Positions 37,780-46,721 of a stretch of 64,000 nucleotides of DNA are shown here, in pieces. Below the pieces are notes generated by a model. That model did no database searches. It saw only the letters and a program-made list of their open reading frames with translations, and was not told the origin of the DNA. The DNA is from Williamsia sp. CHRR-6 (GTDB lineage Bacteria > Actinomycetota > Actinomycetes > Mycobacteriales > Mycobacteriaceae). Location of the stretch: positions 620,001 to 684,000 of the forward strand of contig NZ_JAHCSG010000001.1 of NCBI RefSeq assembly GCF_018474015.1. The letters are read 5' to 3'. Made by a program: the position numbers and the translations under genes. Numbering within the stretch: position 1 is the first letter of the stretch; each line of letters opens with the position of its first letter.

Positions 37780-38616
37780 CTATCGCTTGTTCTTGCCGGT
37801 GCGGCGGCGGCGGACGATCAGCTTGTCGCTGGCCTTGTTCTTGCGGGTGCGGCCCTCGGGCTTACCCCACGGGCTGACCGGGTGGCGACCACCGGAGGTC
37901 TTGCCCTCACCACCACCGTGCGGGTGGTCGACCGGGTTCATCACGACACCACGGACGGTGGGCCGCTTGCCCTTCCAGCGCATACGGCCGGCCTTGCCCC
38001 AGTTGATGTTGCTCTGTTCAGCGTTGCCCACCTCGCCGACGGTGGCGCGGCAGCGCACGTCGACACGACGGATCTCGCCTGAGGGCATACGCAGGGTGGC
38101 GTAGGCGCCTTCCTTGCCCAACAACTGGATCGAGGCGCCAGCGCTGCGCGCCATCTTGGCCCCACCACCGGGACGCAACTCCACCGCGTGCACCTGGGTA
38201 CCGGTGGGGATGTTGCGCAACGGCAGGTTGTTGCCCGGCTTGATGTCGGCGTTGGCGCCCGACTCCACGACATCGCCCTGACCGAGGCCCTTGGGCGCGA
38301 TGATGTAGCGCTTCTCGCCGTCGAGGTAGTGCAGCAGCGCGATGCGTGCGGTGCGGTTGGGGTCGTACTCGATGTGAGCGACCTTGGCGTTGACGCCGTC
38401 CTTGTCGTGACGACGGAAATCGATCAACCGGTAGGCGCGCTTGTGGCCGCCGCCCTTGTGACGGGTGGTGATGCGACCGTGGGCGTTGCGTCCACCGCGG
38501 CCGTGCAGCGGGCGCACCAGCGACTTCTCCGGGTGGTCACGGGTGACCTCGGCGAAGTCGGCGCCACTGGAGCCACGGCGGCCCGGTGTCGTCGGCTTGT
38601 ACTTACGAATGGCCAT
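37780..38616 (-). CDS. rplB: 50S ribosomal protein L2
   Basis: 278 residues. RNA-binding domain with [20 protein letters not shown] and the C-terminal loop [20 protein letters not shown] containing the conserved histidine near the peptidyl-transferase centre. 46 nt after rplW. Confidence 0.98.
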   Translation of the reverse strand: MAIRKYKPTTPGRRGSSGADFAEVTRDHPEKSLVRPLHGRGGRNAHGRITTRHKGGGHKRAYRLIDFRRHDKDGVNAKVAHIEYDPNRTARIALLHYLDGEKRYIIAPKGLGQGDVVESGANADIKPGNNLPLRNIPTGTQVHAVELRPGGGAKMARSAGASIQLLGKEGAYATLRMPSGEIRRVDVRCRATVGEVGNAEQSNINWGKAGRMRWKGKRPTVRGVVMNPVDHPHGGGEGKTSGGRHPVSPWGKPEGRTRKNKASDKLIVRRRRTGKNKR

Positions 38617-38662
38617 GAGTCTTCTTGTCCTCTACTTCCTCGAAGGGAGTTCCGGTGCGGCG

Positions 38663-38968
38663 TCAGCCGACCGGTCCTCCGAAGATCTCGATGGGCTTGC
38701 TGTCAGCGGTCAGCGTCACGATCGCGCGCTTGGTGTCCTTGCGCTTGCCGTAACCGAACTTGGTCCGCTTGCGCTTGCCCTGTCGGTTGGCGGTGTTCAC
38801 GCTGACGACCTTGACGTCGAAGATCTTCTCGATCGCGATCTTGATCTGCGTCTTGTTCGAGTCCGGGTGGACGATGAACGTGTAGACGTTGTCCTCGATC
38901 AGTCCGTAGGACTTCTCCGAGATCACCGGCGCGAGGATGATGTCGCGCGGATCTGCCTGGATGGTCAT
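38663..38968 (-). CDS. rplW: 50S ribosomal protein L23
   Basis: 101 residues. [40 protein letters not shown] and [20 protein letters not shown]. Located at the tunnel exit, where it docks trigger factor and SRP. 2 nt after rplD. Confidence 0.98.
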   Translation of the reverse strand: MTIQADPRDIILAPVISEKSYGLIEDNVYTFIVHPDSNKTQIKIAIEKIFDVKVVSVNTANRQGKRKRTKFGYGKRKDTKRAIVTLTADSKPIEIFGGPVG

Positions 38969-38970
38969 GC

Positions 38971-39660
38971 TCAGGCCTCCTTCTCGGCTGAGTCCGACGC
39001 GCCCGTGGCCCGCGCGATGAACGCGGTGAGGGCCTCGAGGCTGAACACCAGTTCGTCGGAGTCCAGCACGTCGTAGGTGTTGAGCTGATCAGGCGTGATC
39101 GGCAGGACGTGGGGCAGGTTGGCCACGCTCTTCCATGCGGTGACGTCCTCGCGGGGGATCACCACGAGGAACTTGCGGCGATCGGAGATCGACTCCAGGA
39201 AGGTGCGTGCCGACTTGGTCGACGGGGTCTGCCCGGCCACCAGCTCGTCGATCACGTGGATGCGTGCGTTGCGCGCCCGATCCGACAGGGCCCCACGCAG
39301 GGCGGCGGCCTTCATCTTCTTGGGGGTGCGCTGGCTGTAGTCACGCGGCTTGGGACCGTGCACCACGCCACCACCGGTGAACTGCGGAGCGCGGGTAGAA
39401 CCCTGACGGGCGCGACCGGTTCCCTTCTGGCGGTACGGCTTTGCGCCACCACCGGACACCTCGGCGCGGGTCTTGGCCGAGTGGGTGCCCTGACGGGCGG
39501 CGGCCTGCTGCGCGATGACGACCTGGTGCATGAGGGCGATGTTGGCCGGGGCGTCGAAGATCTCGGCGGGGAGATCAACGGTGCCTGCGGTCGTGCCCGC
39601 AGCGGTCTTGACGTCGAGCGTCAGGTTGGTGACGGCGTCCTTCGTGGTCTTGACACTCAT
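38971..39660 (-). CDS. rplD: 50S ribosomal protein L4
   Basis: 229 residues. The extended-loop region with [20 protein letters not shown] and [20 protein letters not shown] is diagnostic. In E. coli L4 represses the S10 operon through its leader; whether it does so here is unknown. 4 nt overlap with rplC. Confidence 0.98.
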   Translation of the reverse strand: MSVKTTKDAVTNLTLDVKTAAGTTAGTVDLPAEIFDAPANIALMHQVVIAQQAAARQGTHSAKTRAEVSGGGAKPYRQKGTGRARQGSTRAPQFTGGGVVHGPKPRDYSQRTPKKMKAAALRGALSDRARNARIHVIDELVAGQTPSTKSARTFLESISDRRKFLVVIPREDVTAWKSVANLPHVLPITPDQLNTYDVLDSDELVFSLEALTAFIARATGASDSAEKEA

Positions 39661-40313
39661 GCGGTCACACCGCCTTTCACAGCGTCGCGGATGATGACGA
39701 CGCCGCCCTTGCGACCCGGGATGGCTCCCTTGATCAGCAGCAGGCCGTTGTCGGCATCCACCTTGTGCACGGTCAGGTTCTGGGTGGTGACGCGCTCGTT
39801 GCCCATCCGGCCGGCCATGCGCATCCCCTTGAACACGCGACCCGGGGTGGCGCAGCCACCGATCGAGCCGGGTGCGCGGTGCACGCGGTGCGCACCGTGG
39901 CTGGCGCCGAGACCGGCGAAGCCGTGGCGCTTCATGACGCCGGCGAAGCCTTTGCCCTTGGAGATGCCGGTGACGTCGACGGTCGCGCCGTCGGCGAAGA
40001 TCTCGGCGGTCAGCTCCTGGCCCACGGTGTAGTCGGAGGCGTCGAGCAGGCGGATCTCGGCGATGTGACGGCGGGGGGTGACCCCAGCCTTCTCGAACTG
40101 CCCGGCGACCGGCTTGGTCACCTTGCGGGGATCGATGGCGCCGTAGGCGAGCTGCACGGCGGTGTAGCCGTCGGTCTCGGGGGTTCGGATCTGGGTGACC
40201 ACGTTGGGTCCGGCCTTGACGACGGTCACCGGGACGACCCGGTTGTTCTCGTCGAAGACCTGGGTCATCCCGAGCTTGGTGCCCAGGATTCCCTTCACGT
40301 TCTTCTGAGTCAT
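39657..40313 (-). CDS. rplC: 50S ribosomal protein L3
   Basis: 218 residues. [20 protein letters not shown] at the start, then [18 protein letters not shown] and [19 protein letters not shown]. 34 nt after rpsJ. Confidence 0.98.
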   Translation of the reverse strand: MTQKNVKGILGTKLGMTQVFDENNRVVPVTVVKAGPNVVTQIRTPETDGYTAVQLAYGAIDPRKVTKPVAGQFEKAGVTPRRHIAEIRLLDASDYTVGQELTAEIFADGATVDVTGISKGKGFAGVMKRHGFAGLGASHGAHRVHRAPGSIGGCATPGRVFKGMRMAGRMGNERVTTQNLTVHKVDADNGLLLIKGAIPGRKGGVVIIRDAVKGGVTA

Positions 40314-40347
40314 GTCTGCTGTGTCCCTATTCGCGCTGAAGGCTCGT

Positions 40348-40653
40348 CTACTGGATGTTGACGTCGACGCTGGCCGGCAGATCGATGCGCATCAGGGCGT
40401 CAACGGTCTTCGGCGTCGGGTCGAGGATGTCGATGAGCCGCTTGTGCGTACGCATCTCGAAGTGCTCGCGCGAGTCCTTGTACTTGTGCGGTGAACGAAT
40501 CACGCAGTACACGTTCTTCTCGGTGGGCAGCGGCACCGGGCCGACCACGCGCGCCCCGGTCCGGGTCACGGTCTCCACGATCTTGCGCGCCGAAGCGTCG
40601 ATCGCCTCATGGTCATAGGCCTTGAGCCTGATGCGGATCTTTTGTCCCGCCAC
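40348..40653 (-). CDS. rpsJ: 30S ribosomal protein S10
   Basis: 101 residues: [60 protein letters not shown]. It also acts with NusB/NusE in antitermination. The GTG start at 40653 is preceded by GGAAGAGGA. First gene of the S10 block. Confidence 0.98.
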   Translation of the reverse strand: MAGQKIRIRLKAYDHEAIDASARKIVETVTRTGARVVGPVPLPTEKNVYCVIRSPHKYKDSREHFEMRTHKRLIDILDPTPKTVDALMRIDLPASVDVNIQ

Positions 40654-41140
40654 GCTGTGTCCTCTTCCGTCGGTATCAAGTTCGTCAGACGTCCCGCGGT
40701 GCGGGGCACAGATGGACCACCGCGCATGGCTGCATGCGCGTGCCTCACCCGAGGCCGTGATCGACGCTGTTCATCTGACGTTGTTCATGTGGCCCGCCCC
40801 CTCGCGGGGAATCGAACCGGTCGTGCGGTATCGGAGCTGGTGGCTCCGGCACCCGAGGTCGGGCGTGTCGGGCGCCGAGGACAAACCTGTGCGCTGCCGA
40901 AACTCTCGACTCTGGCGGTCCCCATCACCCTCGCGGGCGAGTAGGACGGTCGTGCGGGTGATCGTGTGGCCGGGGCTCGGGACAGTTCGGTGACCGCTTG
41001 TCCCGCCGGTTCGATCTCGCCTCGATCAGCCGTCGGTGGGCGCATGAGCACACTACGACGCCTCTCTGGGCAACCCGAACAGTATGCAACAGATCTGCGG
41101 TCGCGCCAAATTGCTGGTCACCGTACTAGCGTGGTCCCCC
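40654..41140. other. Intergenic region upstream of rpsJ
   Basis: 487 bp between the divergent rpsJ and DUF4442 genes. It should contain the S10 promoter and leader; the best candidate promoter is at 41081-41109. A sequence resembling a tRNA T-arm (minus, near 40815) does not fold into a tRNA. Confidence 0.5.
41081..41109 (-). promoter_or_regulatory. Candidate promoter of the S10 block
   Basis: On the minus strand, TTGGCG (41109-41104), a 17-bp spacer, then CATACT (41086-41081) preceded by TG (extended -10). It would give a leader of about 420 nt before rpsJ, long enough for leader control, so a second nearer promoter cannot be excluded. Confidence 0.4.
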
Positions 41141-41647
41141 ATGACCAGGTCAGCAGACATCGACCGGGGCTCGGTGAGCGTCGGATCCACCTATGCGTTT
41201 CGGCGCCGCCTCCCGCAGAACGCGCTGGGCGCGGCCATCTTCTCCCTCGGCATGGTGGCCAAGGTGCCCTACTTCGGGACCATCCTCCCCTACGTCCGCC
41301 GGATGGAGCCCGGTCACTGCGAGGTGGTGGCACCGAACTGGTTCGGGGTGCACAACCATCTGGGCACCTTTCACGCGATCGCCGCGTGCAACCTGGCCGA
41401 GACGGCAATGGGGATGCTGATGGAGGCCACCGTGCCGGCCGATCTGCGTTGGATTCCCAAAGCCATGTCCTCGCACTACCTGGCCAAGGCGGCCACCCGG
41501 CTGACCGCGGTGGCCCACCTCGACGAGGTGATCACCGCCGCTACGGTGGGCGAGGGTGCCGAGATCGTCGTGCCCATCACCATCACCGACACCCGCGGCA
41601 TCGAGGTGGTGCACTGCGACATCATCTGCTGGGTCACCCCGAAGTAG
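41141..41647 (+). CDS. DUF4442 hotdog-fold thioesterase-like protein
   Basis: 168 residues from the ATG at 41141; the frame is open a further 19 codons upstream without support. It has hotdog features: a long central helix PNWFGVHNHLGTFHAIAACN, then AETAMGMLMEATVPADLRWI and VVPITITDTRGIEVVHCDII. DUF4442 proteins resemble acyl-CoA thioesterases; substrate unknown. Convergent with the SUKH-like gene. Confidence 0.8.
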   Translation: MTRSADIDRGSVSVGSTYAFRRRLPQNALGAAIFSLGMVAKVPYFGTILPYVRRMEPGHCEVVAPNWFGVHNHLGTFHAIAACNLAETAMGMLMEATVPADLRWIPKAMSSHYLAKAATRLTAVAHLDEVITAATVGEGAEIVVPITITDTRGIEVVHCDIICWVTPK

Positions 41648-41669
41648 ATCGGCCTGGCGGGACCGACGG

Positions 41670-42185
41670 CTAGATCAGTCCTTCCTCGAGCTCGAAGAGC
41701 ACGTTGTCCCAGTAACTCTCCTCGCCTTGGCCGGTCGAGTCGATGGCCAGCAGGTCGGCGCGCAGCTTCGCGACCACCGGCTCGCGGTCGATCTCGGACG
41801 CCGTGGCGCCCTCGGCCAAGGACTCCTGGACTCCGGCGTACGCGGCGAGCGACGCGACGAACGCAGGCAGGCTGGCGTTGATCCGCGCATTGTCGTCGGG
41901 TGCGGGGCCGTAGCCGATGAACTCCCCGGTCTCGAGGATCACGCCCAGGCGCAGCTCTTCGGCCCACTTCTCCTCTCCCACGTCGAGCACTGCGACCTCG
42001 TCTCGACCATCCCATGAGATGGTGACCGGTCGCGGCGTGACGAAGGTGATGCCCAGCAGCTGCCCGTCCAGCTTTGGCAGACCTGGATCGCTCAGCCAGG
42101 CACCGAGGTCGGTGGGCAGTGCGAGGCCGGCGAGCGCGGCCGCATCGATCGGCACGCGGCCGTCTTCGTACAGATCGAAAAACAC
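41670..42185 (-). CDS. SUKH-4-like immunity protein
   Basis: 171 residues from a GTG at 42185 (GGGGAG 8 nt upstream); ATGs at 42218 and 42209 would lengthen it. The pattern FFDLYEDGRVPI, GAWLSDPGLPKLDGQLLGIT, AVLDVGEEKWAEEL, GVILETGEFIGYGP resembles SUKH-4 proteins. These neutralise polymorphic or contact-dependent toxins, or occur as lone genes in actinobacteria. No toxin gene is adjacent. Acidic, cytosolic. Divergent from the GntR gene. Confidence 0.65.
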   Translation of the reverse strand: MFFDLYEDGRVPIDAAALAGLALPTDLGAWLSDPGLPKLDGQLLGITFVTPRPVTISWDGRDEVAVLDVGEEKWAEELRLGVILETGEFIGYGPAPDDNARINASLPAFVASLAAYAGVQESLAEGATASEIDREPVVAKLRADLLAIDSTGQGEESYWDNVLFELEEGLI

Positions 42186-42304
42186 GGTGCACACTCCCCT
42201 TGTTCGCATGGTGGTCATTGATCGAGGCGAGGTTATCGCCGAGCCCTGCAGTTCGCGGCATGAGCTGTCATCATCAGGTGTCGGCTGGTGGGAAGGACTG
42301 CGCC

Positions 42305-43015
42305 ATGGTGTCGTCACGACGCAGTGATCGCCTGATGGCCGCACTGACCGAGATCACCAGCGGCACCCCGCCGACCGTGGTCGACGGACTGCGCCAGGTG
42401 ATCCTCGACGGTGGGGCACCTCCGGGGTCACCGCTACCGGTGGCCACCATCGCCGACAAGTTCAAGGTGAGCCCCATCCCGGTGCGCGAGGCCTTGAAAA
42501 GGCTTGTGGGCGAAGGACTTGTCGGCCACCAGACCAACGGTGGCTATTTCGTGGCCCAGCTGACCGCCGACGAGTTGCGTGAGATCTACTTCGTACGTGG
42601 CGTTCTCGAGCAGGCCGCTCTGGCCCGAGCCGCCGAGACCGCCGGGCCGGCCGACATCGAAGCCGCGCGCGCCGCCCACGAATCCCTGCTGCGCGCTTCG
42701 GAGTTCAGCGATGCCCGCGCATATCACCAACAGTCCCGGGTGTTCCATCGAGCTCTCATCGCCCCGTGCGGTATGCAGCGGTTGCTGCACATGGTCGAAT
42801 CCACCTGGAACGTGACCGAGCCCTTTCAGCTGATGCGGGTGGCCACCCCGGAGATGGTGGCGCAGTTGCACATCGACCATGAGCAACTACTGACGGCGAT
42901 GACCGGGCGGGACGCGCAGACCTTGATCGCGGTGGCCAAGTCCCACCATGCCCACCTCGAGTCGATCATCGTCGACTCGGTGACCAAACTGGGGGTGGCC
43001 CACCCCGAGACGTGA
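42305..43015 (+). CDS. GntR-family regulator (FadR/FCD subgroup)
   Basis: 236 residues from the ATG at 42305, with GGAAGGA upstream. The winged helix is at about 20-85 (TVVDGLRQVILDGGAPPGSP, then VSPIPVREALKRLVGEGLV). The C-terminal FCD ligand domain is all-helical (LREIYFVRGVLEQAALARAA) with the metal-site histidines at YHQQSRVFHRAL and KSHHAHLESI. It probably controls the NCS1 permease and racemase just downstream in the same direction (153 bp gap); the ligand may be a hydantoin or ureide. Confidence 0.88.
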   Translation: MVSSRRSDRLMAALTEITSGTPPTVVDGLRQVILDGGAPPGSPLPVATIADKFKVSPIPVREALKRLVGEGLVGHQTNGGYFVAQLTADELREIYFVRGVLEQAALARAAETAGPADIEAARAAHESLLRASEFSDARAYHQQSRVFHRALIAPCGMQRLLHMVESTWNVTEPFQLMRVATPEMVAQLHIDHEQLLTAMTGRDAQTLIAVAKSHHAHLESIIVDSVTKLGVAHPET

Positions 43016-43167
43016 GCGGTCAGGACCCAGCGGCGAGCTGGCGGGAAAATATATGTTCACCGAAACGCGCGAGTAATAACCCGCTCCTAATCTCCTGTTC
43101 ACCCCCACACGTCGGACATCACGGACACCGCACGTGCACCGGAACCGACCACCTCACAGGAGAACCC
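43016..43167 (+). promoter_or_regulatory. AT-rich control region before the NCS1 permease
   Basis: The stretch at about 43045-43095 is strikingly AT-rich for this genome (AAAATATATGTTCAC, GAGTAATAACC, CTAATCT) and lies between the GntR gene and the permease. It probably holds the promoter and the regulator's operator. I cannot fix the -35/-10 boxes. The permease ribosome-binding site AGGAG lies next to 43168. Confidence 0.45.
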
Positions 43168-44751
43168 ATGACCGACATGTTGAAATCGGGTGCGGCGCCC
43201 AGCGACATCGCGGAGCCCACCCGAGCCAGCGCGGCGGGCGAGAGTGTCATCAAGCTCAGCTACGACCAACGGCTGACCAACGAGGACCTTGCCCCGCTCA
43301 AAAAGCAGACCTGGACCTGGTACAACATCTTCGCGTTCTGGATGTCCGACATCCACAGCGTGGGCGGCTACGTTTTCGCCGGGAGCCTGTTCGCCCTGGG
43401 CATCACGGCCTGGCAGGTGTTGATCGCCCTGCTTGTCGGCATCGTGTTCGTCAACGTCCTGTGCAATCTGGTGGCCCGGCCCTCCCAACAGGCCGGTGTG
43501 CCCTACCCGGTGACCACCCGGATCGCTTTCGGTGTGCGCGGGGCAAACCTGCCCGCGATCCTGCGCGGCCTGATCGCTGTGGCCTGGTACGGCATCCAAA
43601 CCTATTTGGCCTCAGTCGCTTTCGGACTGCTGGCCATCAAGTTCTTCCCCTCGCTGGCAAAGTACGACAGCGTCGGCGACTACGGTTTCCTCGGCCTGTC
43701 GGCGCTGGGTTGGGCCGGGTTCATCCTGATGTGGATCCTGCAGGCCATCGTCTTCTGGAACGGCATGGAGACCATCCGCAAGTTCATCGACTTCTGCGGT
43801 CCCGCGGTGTACGTGGTCATGATCGCGCTGGCCGGCTACCTGATCTTCAAAGCAGGTTGGAGCAACGTCAGCCTCAACCTGTCCTCCGGTCCCGACAAGT
43901 CCGGGTGGGCAGCGGTCTCGGCATCAATCGGTGCGGTCGCGCTGGTGGTCTCCTACTTCTCTGGTCCGATGCTCAACTTCGGTGACTTCTCCCGGTACGG
44001 CAAGTCCTACGAGGAGGTCAAGAAGGGCAACTTCCTGGGCCTGCCGGTGAACTTCCTGTTCTTCTCGCTGCTGGTGGTGTGCACGGTCTCAGCCGGGGCC
44101 ACCGTCATCGGGCGCGACGAAAACGGCAACATCATCACCGACCCGGTGCACATCGTCGACAAGATCGACAACACCACCGCTGCGGTGCTCGGCGTGCTCA
44201 CCTTCGCCATTGCCACCATCGGCATCAACATCGTGGCCAACTTCGTCTCGCCCGCATTCGACTTCTCCAACGTGGCGCCCACCAAGATCTCCTGGCGCAT
44301 GGGCGGCATGATCGCCGCCATCGGTTCGGTGCTGATCACCCCGTGGAACCTGTTCAACAACCCCTCGGCGATCCACTACACACTCGACACCCTCGGCGCG
44401 GTCATCGGTCCACTGTTCGGGGTGCTGATCGCCGACTTCTACCTGGTGAAGCGCAAGGAGATCGTCGTCGACGACCTGTTCAGCATGTCCCCGACCTCGC
44501 GGTACTGGTTCCGCAGCGGGGTGAACCCGGTCGCCGTGGTGGCCACCGTGGTGGCCGGTGCGGTCGGGGTGGCCGTCGTGGTGGGCGGCACCACCTACAT
44601 GAGCAGCTACACCTGGTTCATCGGCGCCGGACTCGGGTTCGTCCTCTACTGGCTGGGTATGCGTTACGTGCCGCAGTCGCTGATCCACGACAACCCGCCC
44701 GCCCCGGCAAACCTCGGACGCAGCACAGCCGACGAATCCGCCACGCGGTGA
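43168..44751 (+). CDS. NCS1-family nucleobase/hydantoin/allantoin permease
   Basis: 527 residues from the ATG at 43168. Twelve membrane segments; NCS1 signatures are LKKQTWTWYNIFAFWMSD near residue 48, then PYPVTTRIAFGVRGAN and NPSAIHYTLDTLGAVIGPLF. NCS1 carriers import uracil, cytosine, allantoin, thiamine or hydantoins with Na+ or H+. The adjacent racemase suggests a hydantoin or allantoin. Preceded by a GntR regulator, followed after 16 nt by the racemase. Confidence 0.9.
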   Translation: MTDMLKSGAAPSDIAEPTRASAAGESVIKLSYDQRLTNEDLAPLKKQTWTWYNIFAFWMSDIHSVGGYVFAGSLFALGITAWQVLIALLVGIVFVNVLCNLVARPSQQAGVPYPVTTRIAFGVRGANLPAILRGLIAVAWYGIQTYLASVAFGLLAIKFFPSLAKYDSVGDYGFLGLSALGWAGFILMWILQAIVFWNGMETIRKFIDFCGPAVYVVMIALAGYLIFKAGWSNVSLNLSSGPDKSGWAAVSASIGAVALVVSYFSGPMLNFGDFSRYGKSYEEVKKGNFLGLPVNFLFFSLLVVCTVSAGATVIGRDENGNIITDPVHIVDKIDNTTAAVLGVLTFAIATIGINIVANFVSPAFDFSNVAPTKISWRMGGMIAAIGSVLITPWNLFNNPSAIHYTLDTLGAVIGPLFGVLIADFYLVKRKEIVVDDLFSMSPTSRYWFRSGVNPVAVVATVVAGAVGVAVVVGGTTYMSSYTWFIGAGLGFVLYWLGMRYVPQSLIHDNPPAPANLGRSTADESATR

Positions 44752-44767
44752 GGACACCACTGTCCTG

Positions 44768-45517
44768 ATGCGGATCTGTCTGATCAATCCGAACACCACC
44801 TCCGCCATGACCGACGTCATGGCGGAGGTGGCGCGTGCGGCGGCGATGCCCGACACCGACCTGGTGGCGCTCACCTCGACCATGGGTCCAGCATCCATCG
44901 AGAGCCACTACGACGAGGCCTTGTCGGTCCCCGGGGTGCTGGCTGCCATCGTCGCCGACCGCGCGTGTGACCATCCCAGCGACGGCTACCTGATCGCCTG
45001 TTTCGGTGACCCTGGGCTCGACGCCGCCCGGGAAGTGGCCCAAGCGCCGGTGCTGGGCATCGCCCAGGCGTCCATGCATCTCGCCGCACTGATCGGGGGC
45101 CGGTTCTCGGTGGTGACCACCCTGACCCGAACCATCGGCCGCGCCGACGAACTGACCCACCGTTACGGCGTCGCCGGACTGTGCGCAGGTCTGCACGCCT
45201 GCGAGATCCCCGTCTTGGAACTGGAGACCAACCCGCACACCGAACAGATTCTCACCGAGGCCTGTCGGCAGGCGCTGCACCAGGACCGGTCCGAGTCGAT
45301 CGTGTTGGGCTGCGGCGGGATGGCCGATCTGGCGCACCGCATCTCCGAGGCGATCGGGGCCCCGGTCATCGACGGGGTGGCCGCGGGGGTTCGCCTGCTG
45401 CAGGCTCTGATCCCGATCGGCGGTAGTCCCGGCAAGGCCGGGATCGAGTTCGCCCCGCCGCCGGCCAAGCCCTACACCGGACTGCTGTCGGGGTTCGGCG
45501 AACCGACCGCCCGCTGA
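44768..45517 (+). CDS. Hydantoin/allantoin racemase-type Asp/Glu racemase family protein
   Basis: 249 residues. LINPNTTSAMTDVMAEVARA at the start is the hydantoin-racemase signature. The two catalytic cysteines are in LIACFGDPGLDAAREV (about residue 79) and IVLGCGGMADL (about 180). It converts D- and L-5-substituted hydantoins, or (R)/(S)-allantoin. Directly behind the NCS1 permease. No hydantoinase or carbamoylase gene is in the window. Confidence 0.85.
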   Translation: MRICLINPNTTSAMTDVMAEVARAAAMPDTDLVALTSTMGPASIESHYDEALSVPGVLAAIVADRACDHPSDGYLIACFGDPGLDAAREVAQAPVLGIAQASMHLAALIGGRFSVVTTLTRTIGRADELTHRYGVAGLCAGLHACEIPVLELETNPHTEQILTEACRQALHQDRSESIVLGCGGMADLAHRISEAIGAPVIDGVAAGVRLLQALIPIGGSPGKAGIEFAPPPAKPYTGLLSGFGEPTAR

Positions 45518-45614
45518 GCGCCTGGTCGCTACCTGCGCAGGTGACAGCTGTGTGACGATCCGTCCCAGCACTCACCGCCGCCCGTTTCTCAGGCGAACGA
45601 AATGATACGTTCGG

Positions 45615-46565
45615 GTGGTTGGTCCGCATATGCGGAAACGCCTGTCGGGGGCACACGGGGTGATCGGTATGCCGGCTCTGGGAGAGTCGCATTTCGTCCA
45701 GGTCGACGACGGCCGACGGTTGCACTTCTGCGTGGCCGGATCAGGTCCGGTGACAGTGTTCTTCGAGGCCGGTATCGGCCGGTCCCGTAACACCTGGGCT
45801 GCGGTGGCTCCCCTGGTCGCACGGTTCGCACGCATCGTCACCTACGACCGGGCCGGGCACGGGCTCAGCGACGTCGACCTCTGCGATCGCGGTCTGGACC
45901 GACTCATCTCCGACCATCTCGCCGTCCGAAACGCCGCTGTCGACGGCCCCTGCGTGGTGGTCGGCCACAGCTACGGCGGCCCCATCACCCGTGGCGGCGC
46001 GGTACGCGACCCCGACGACGTCGCCGGTGTGGTCCTGGTCGACGAGGTCTCCGAGCTGTGCGACGAACTCGTGGGACTCGACGGTGGCCTCACCGACGCG
46101 GTCTACCAGTCACGTCTGCTGCTGGCGAGACTACGACTGCTACCCCGCATCGCCCCGCGACTGCACAACCGACTGCTCCGCGACACCGGTGACGAGGCGC
46201 TCGATCAGCAGACCGCGCAGGTGCTGGCCGAGGCGATCACCGAGGTGCGTGCCGAAGATGGCGGGGTGACCGCAGCCAAGACATTGGTGGTCGAGTGGGA
46301 GCAGTACGGCGAGAGCATCCGCGACTTCGCCGAGACCGGCCCCTGGATCCCGGAGGCACCGCTGGTGGAGATTTCGTCGAACCGGGTGCCAGAGGACAAG
46401 CTGGCCGACGACTACATCGCGCAGTCCCACATCGAGACCGCCGAACGCGCCGAACGGGGCAAGCACGTGTTCGCCTCCACCTCCAGCCACTACATCCAGC
46501 TCACCGAACCGTCGCTGGTGGTCGACGAGATCCGGCTGCTGGTGGAGTCAGCGTTGGTCGCCTGA
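45615..46565 (+). CDS. Alpha/beta-hydrolase fold protein
   Basis: 316 residues in the longest frame (GTG at 45615); starts at GTG 45660 or ATG 45669 fit the domain better. Strand-turn motifs: VTVFFEAGIGRSRNTWAAVA, then ARIVTYDRAGHGLSDV, and the nucleophile elbow VVGHSYGGP. The catalytic histidine is probably in STSSHYIQL. Cytosolic, no signal peptide. Substrate unknown; esterase or epoxide-hydrolase-like enzymes are possible. Confidence 0.82.
   Translation: MVGPHMRKRLSGAHGVIGMPALGESHFVQVDDGRRLHFCVAGSGPVTVFFEAGIGRSRNTWAAVAPLVARFARIVTYDRAGHGLSDVDLCDRGLDRLISDHLAVRNAAVDGPCVVVGHSYGGPITRGGAVRDPDDVAGVVLVDEVSELCDELVGLDGGLTDAVYQSRLLLARLRLLPRIAPRLHNRLLRDTGDEALDQQTAQVLAEAITEVRAEDGGVTAAKTLVVEWEQYGESIRDFAETGPWIPEAPLVEISSNRVPEDKLADDYIAQSHIETAERAERGKHVFASTSSHYIQLTEPSLVVDEIRLLVESALVA
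45623..45636. promoter_or_regulatory. 14-bp perfect palindrome at the start of the hydrolase gene
   Basis: TCCGCATATGCGGA lies just after a TANNNT-type sequence (TACGTT, 45606-45611) and overlaps the longest start of the hydrolase gene. It is suitable as an operator for a dimeric regulator, if translation starts downstream. Confidence 0.35.
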
Positions 46566-46721
46566 CCGCGCCTTCCCCGTGCGAAGCCGATCGCTTCAGA
46601 TCACGGATCGGCCTCTGTTGGATCTCGAATGCCATGGATCGTATTCGTGGCTGGATCGTGCGGCCCGCAGCCCGATAGCGTTCGCCAACGGGTGGGGAAC
46701 CCACGCACTGGAGGCCACGTC

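Noticed and set aside
40790-40835. Sequence like a tRNA T-arm (GGTTCGATTCCCC on the minus strand)
   Set aside because: The flanking bases do not form a 5-bp T-stem, an acceptor stem or an anticodon arm.
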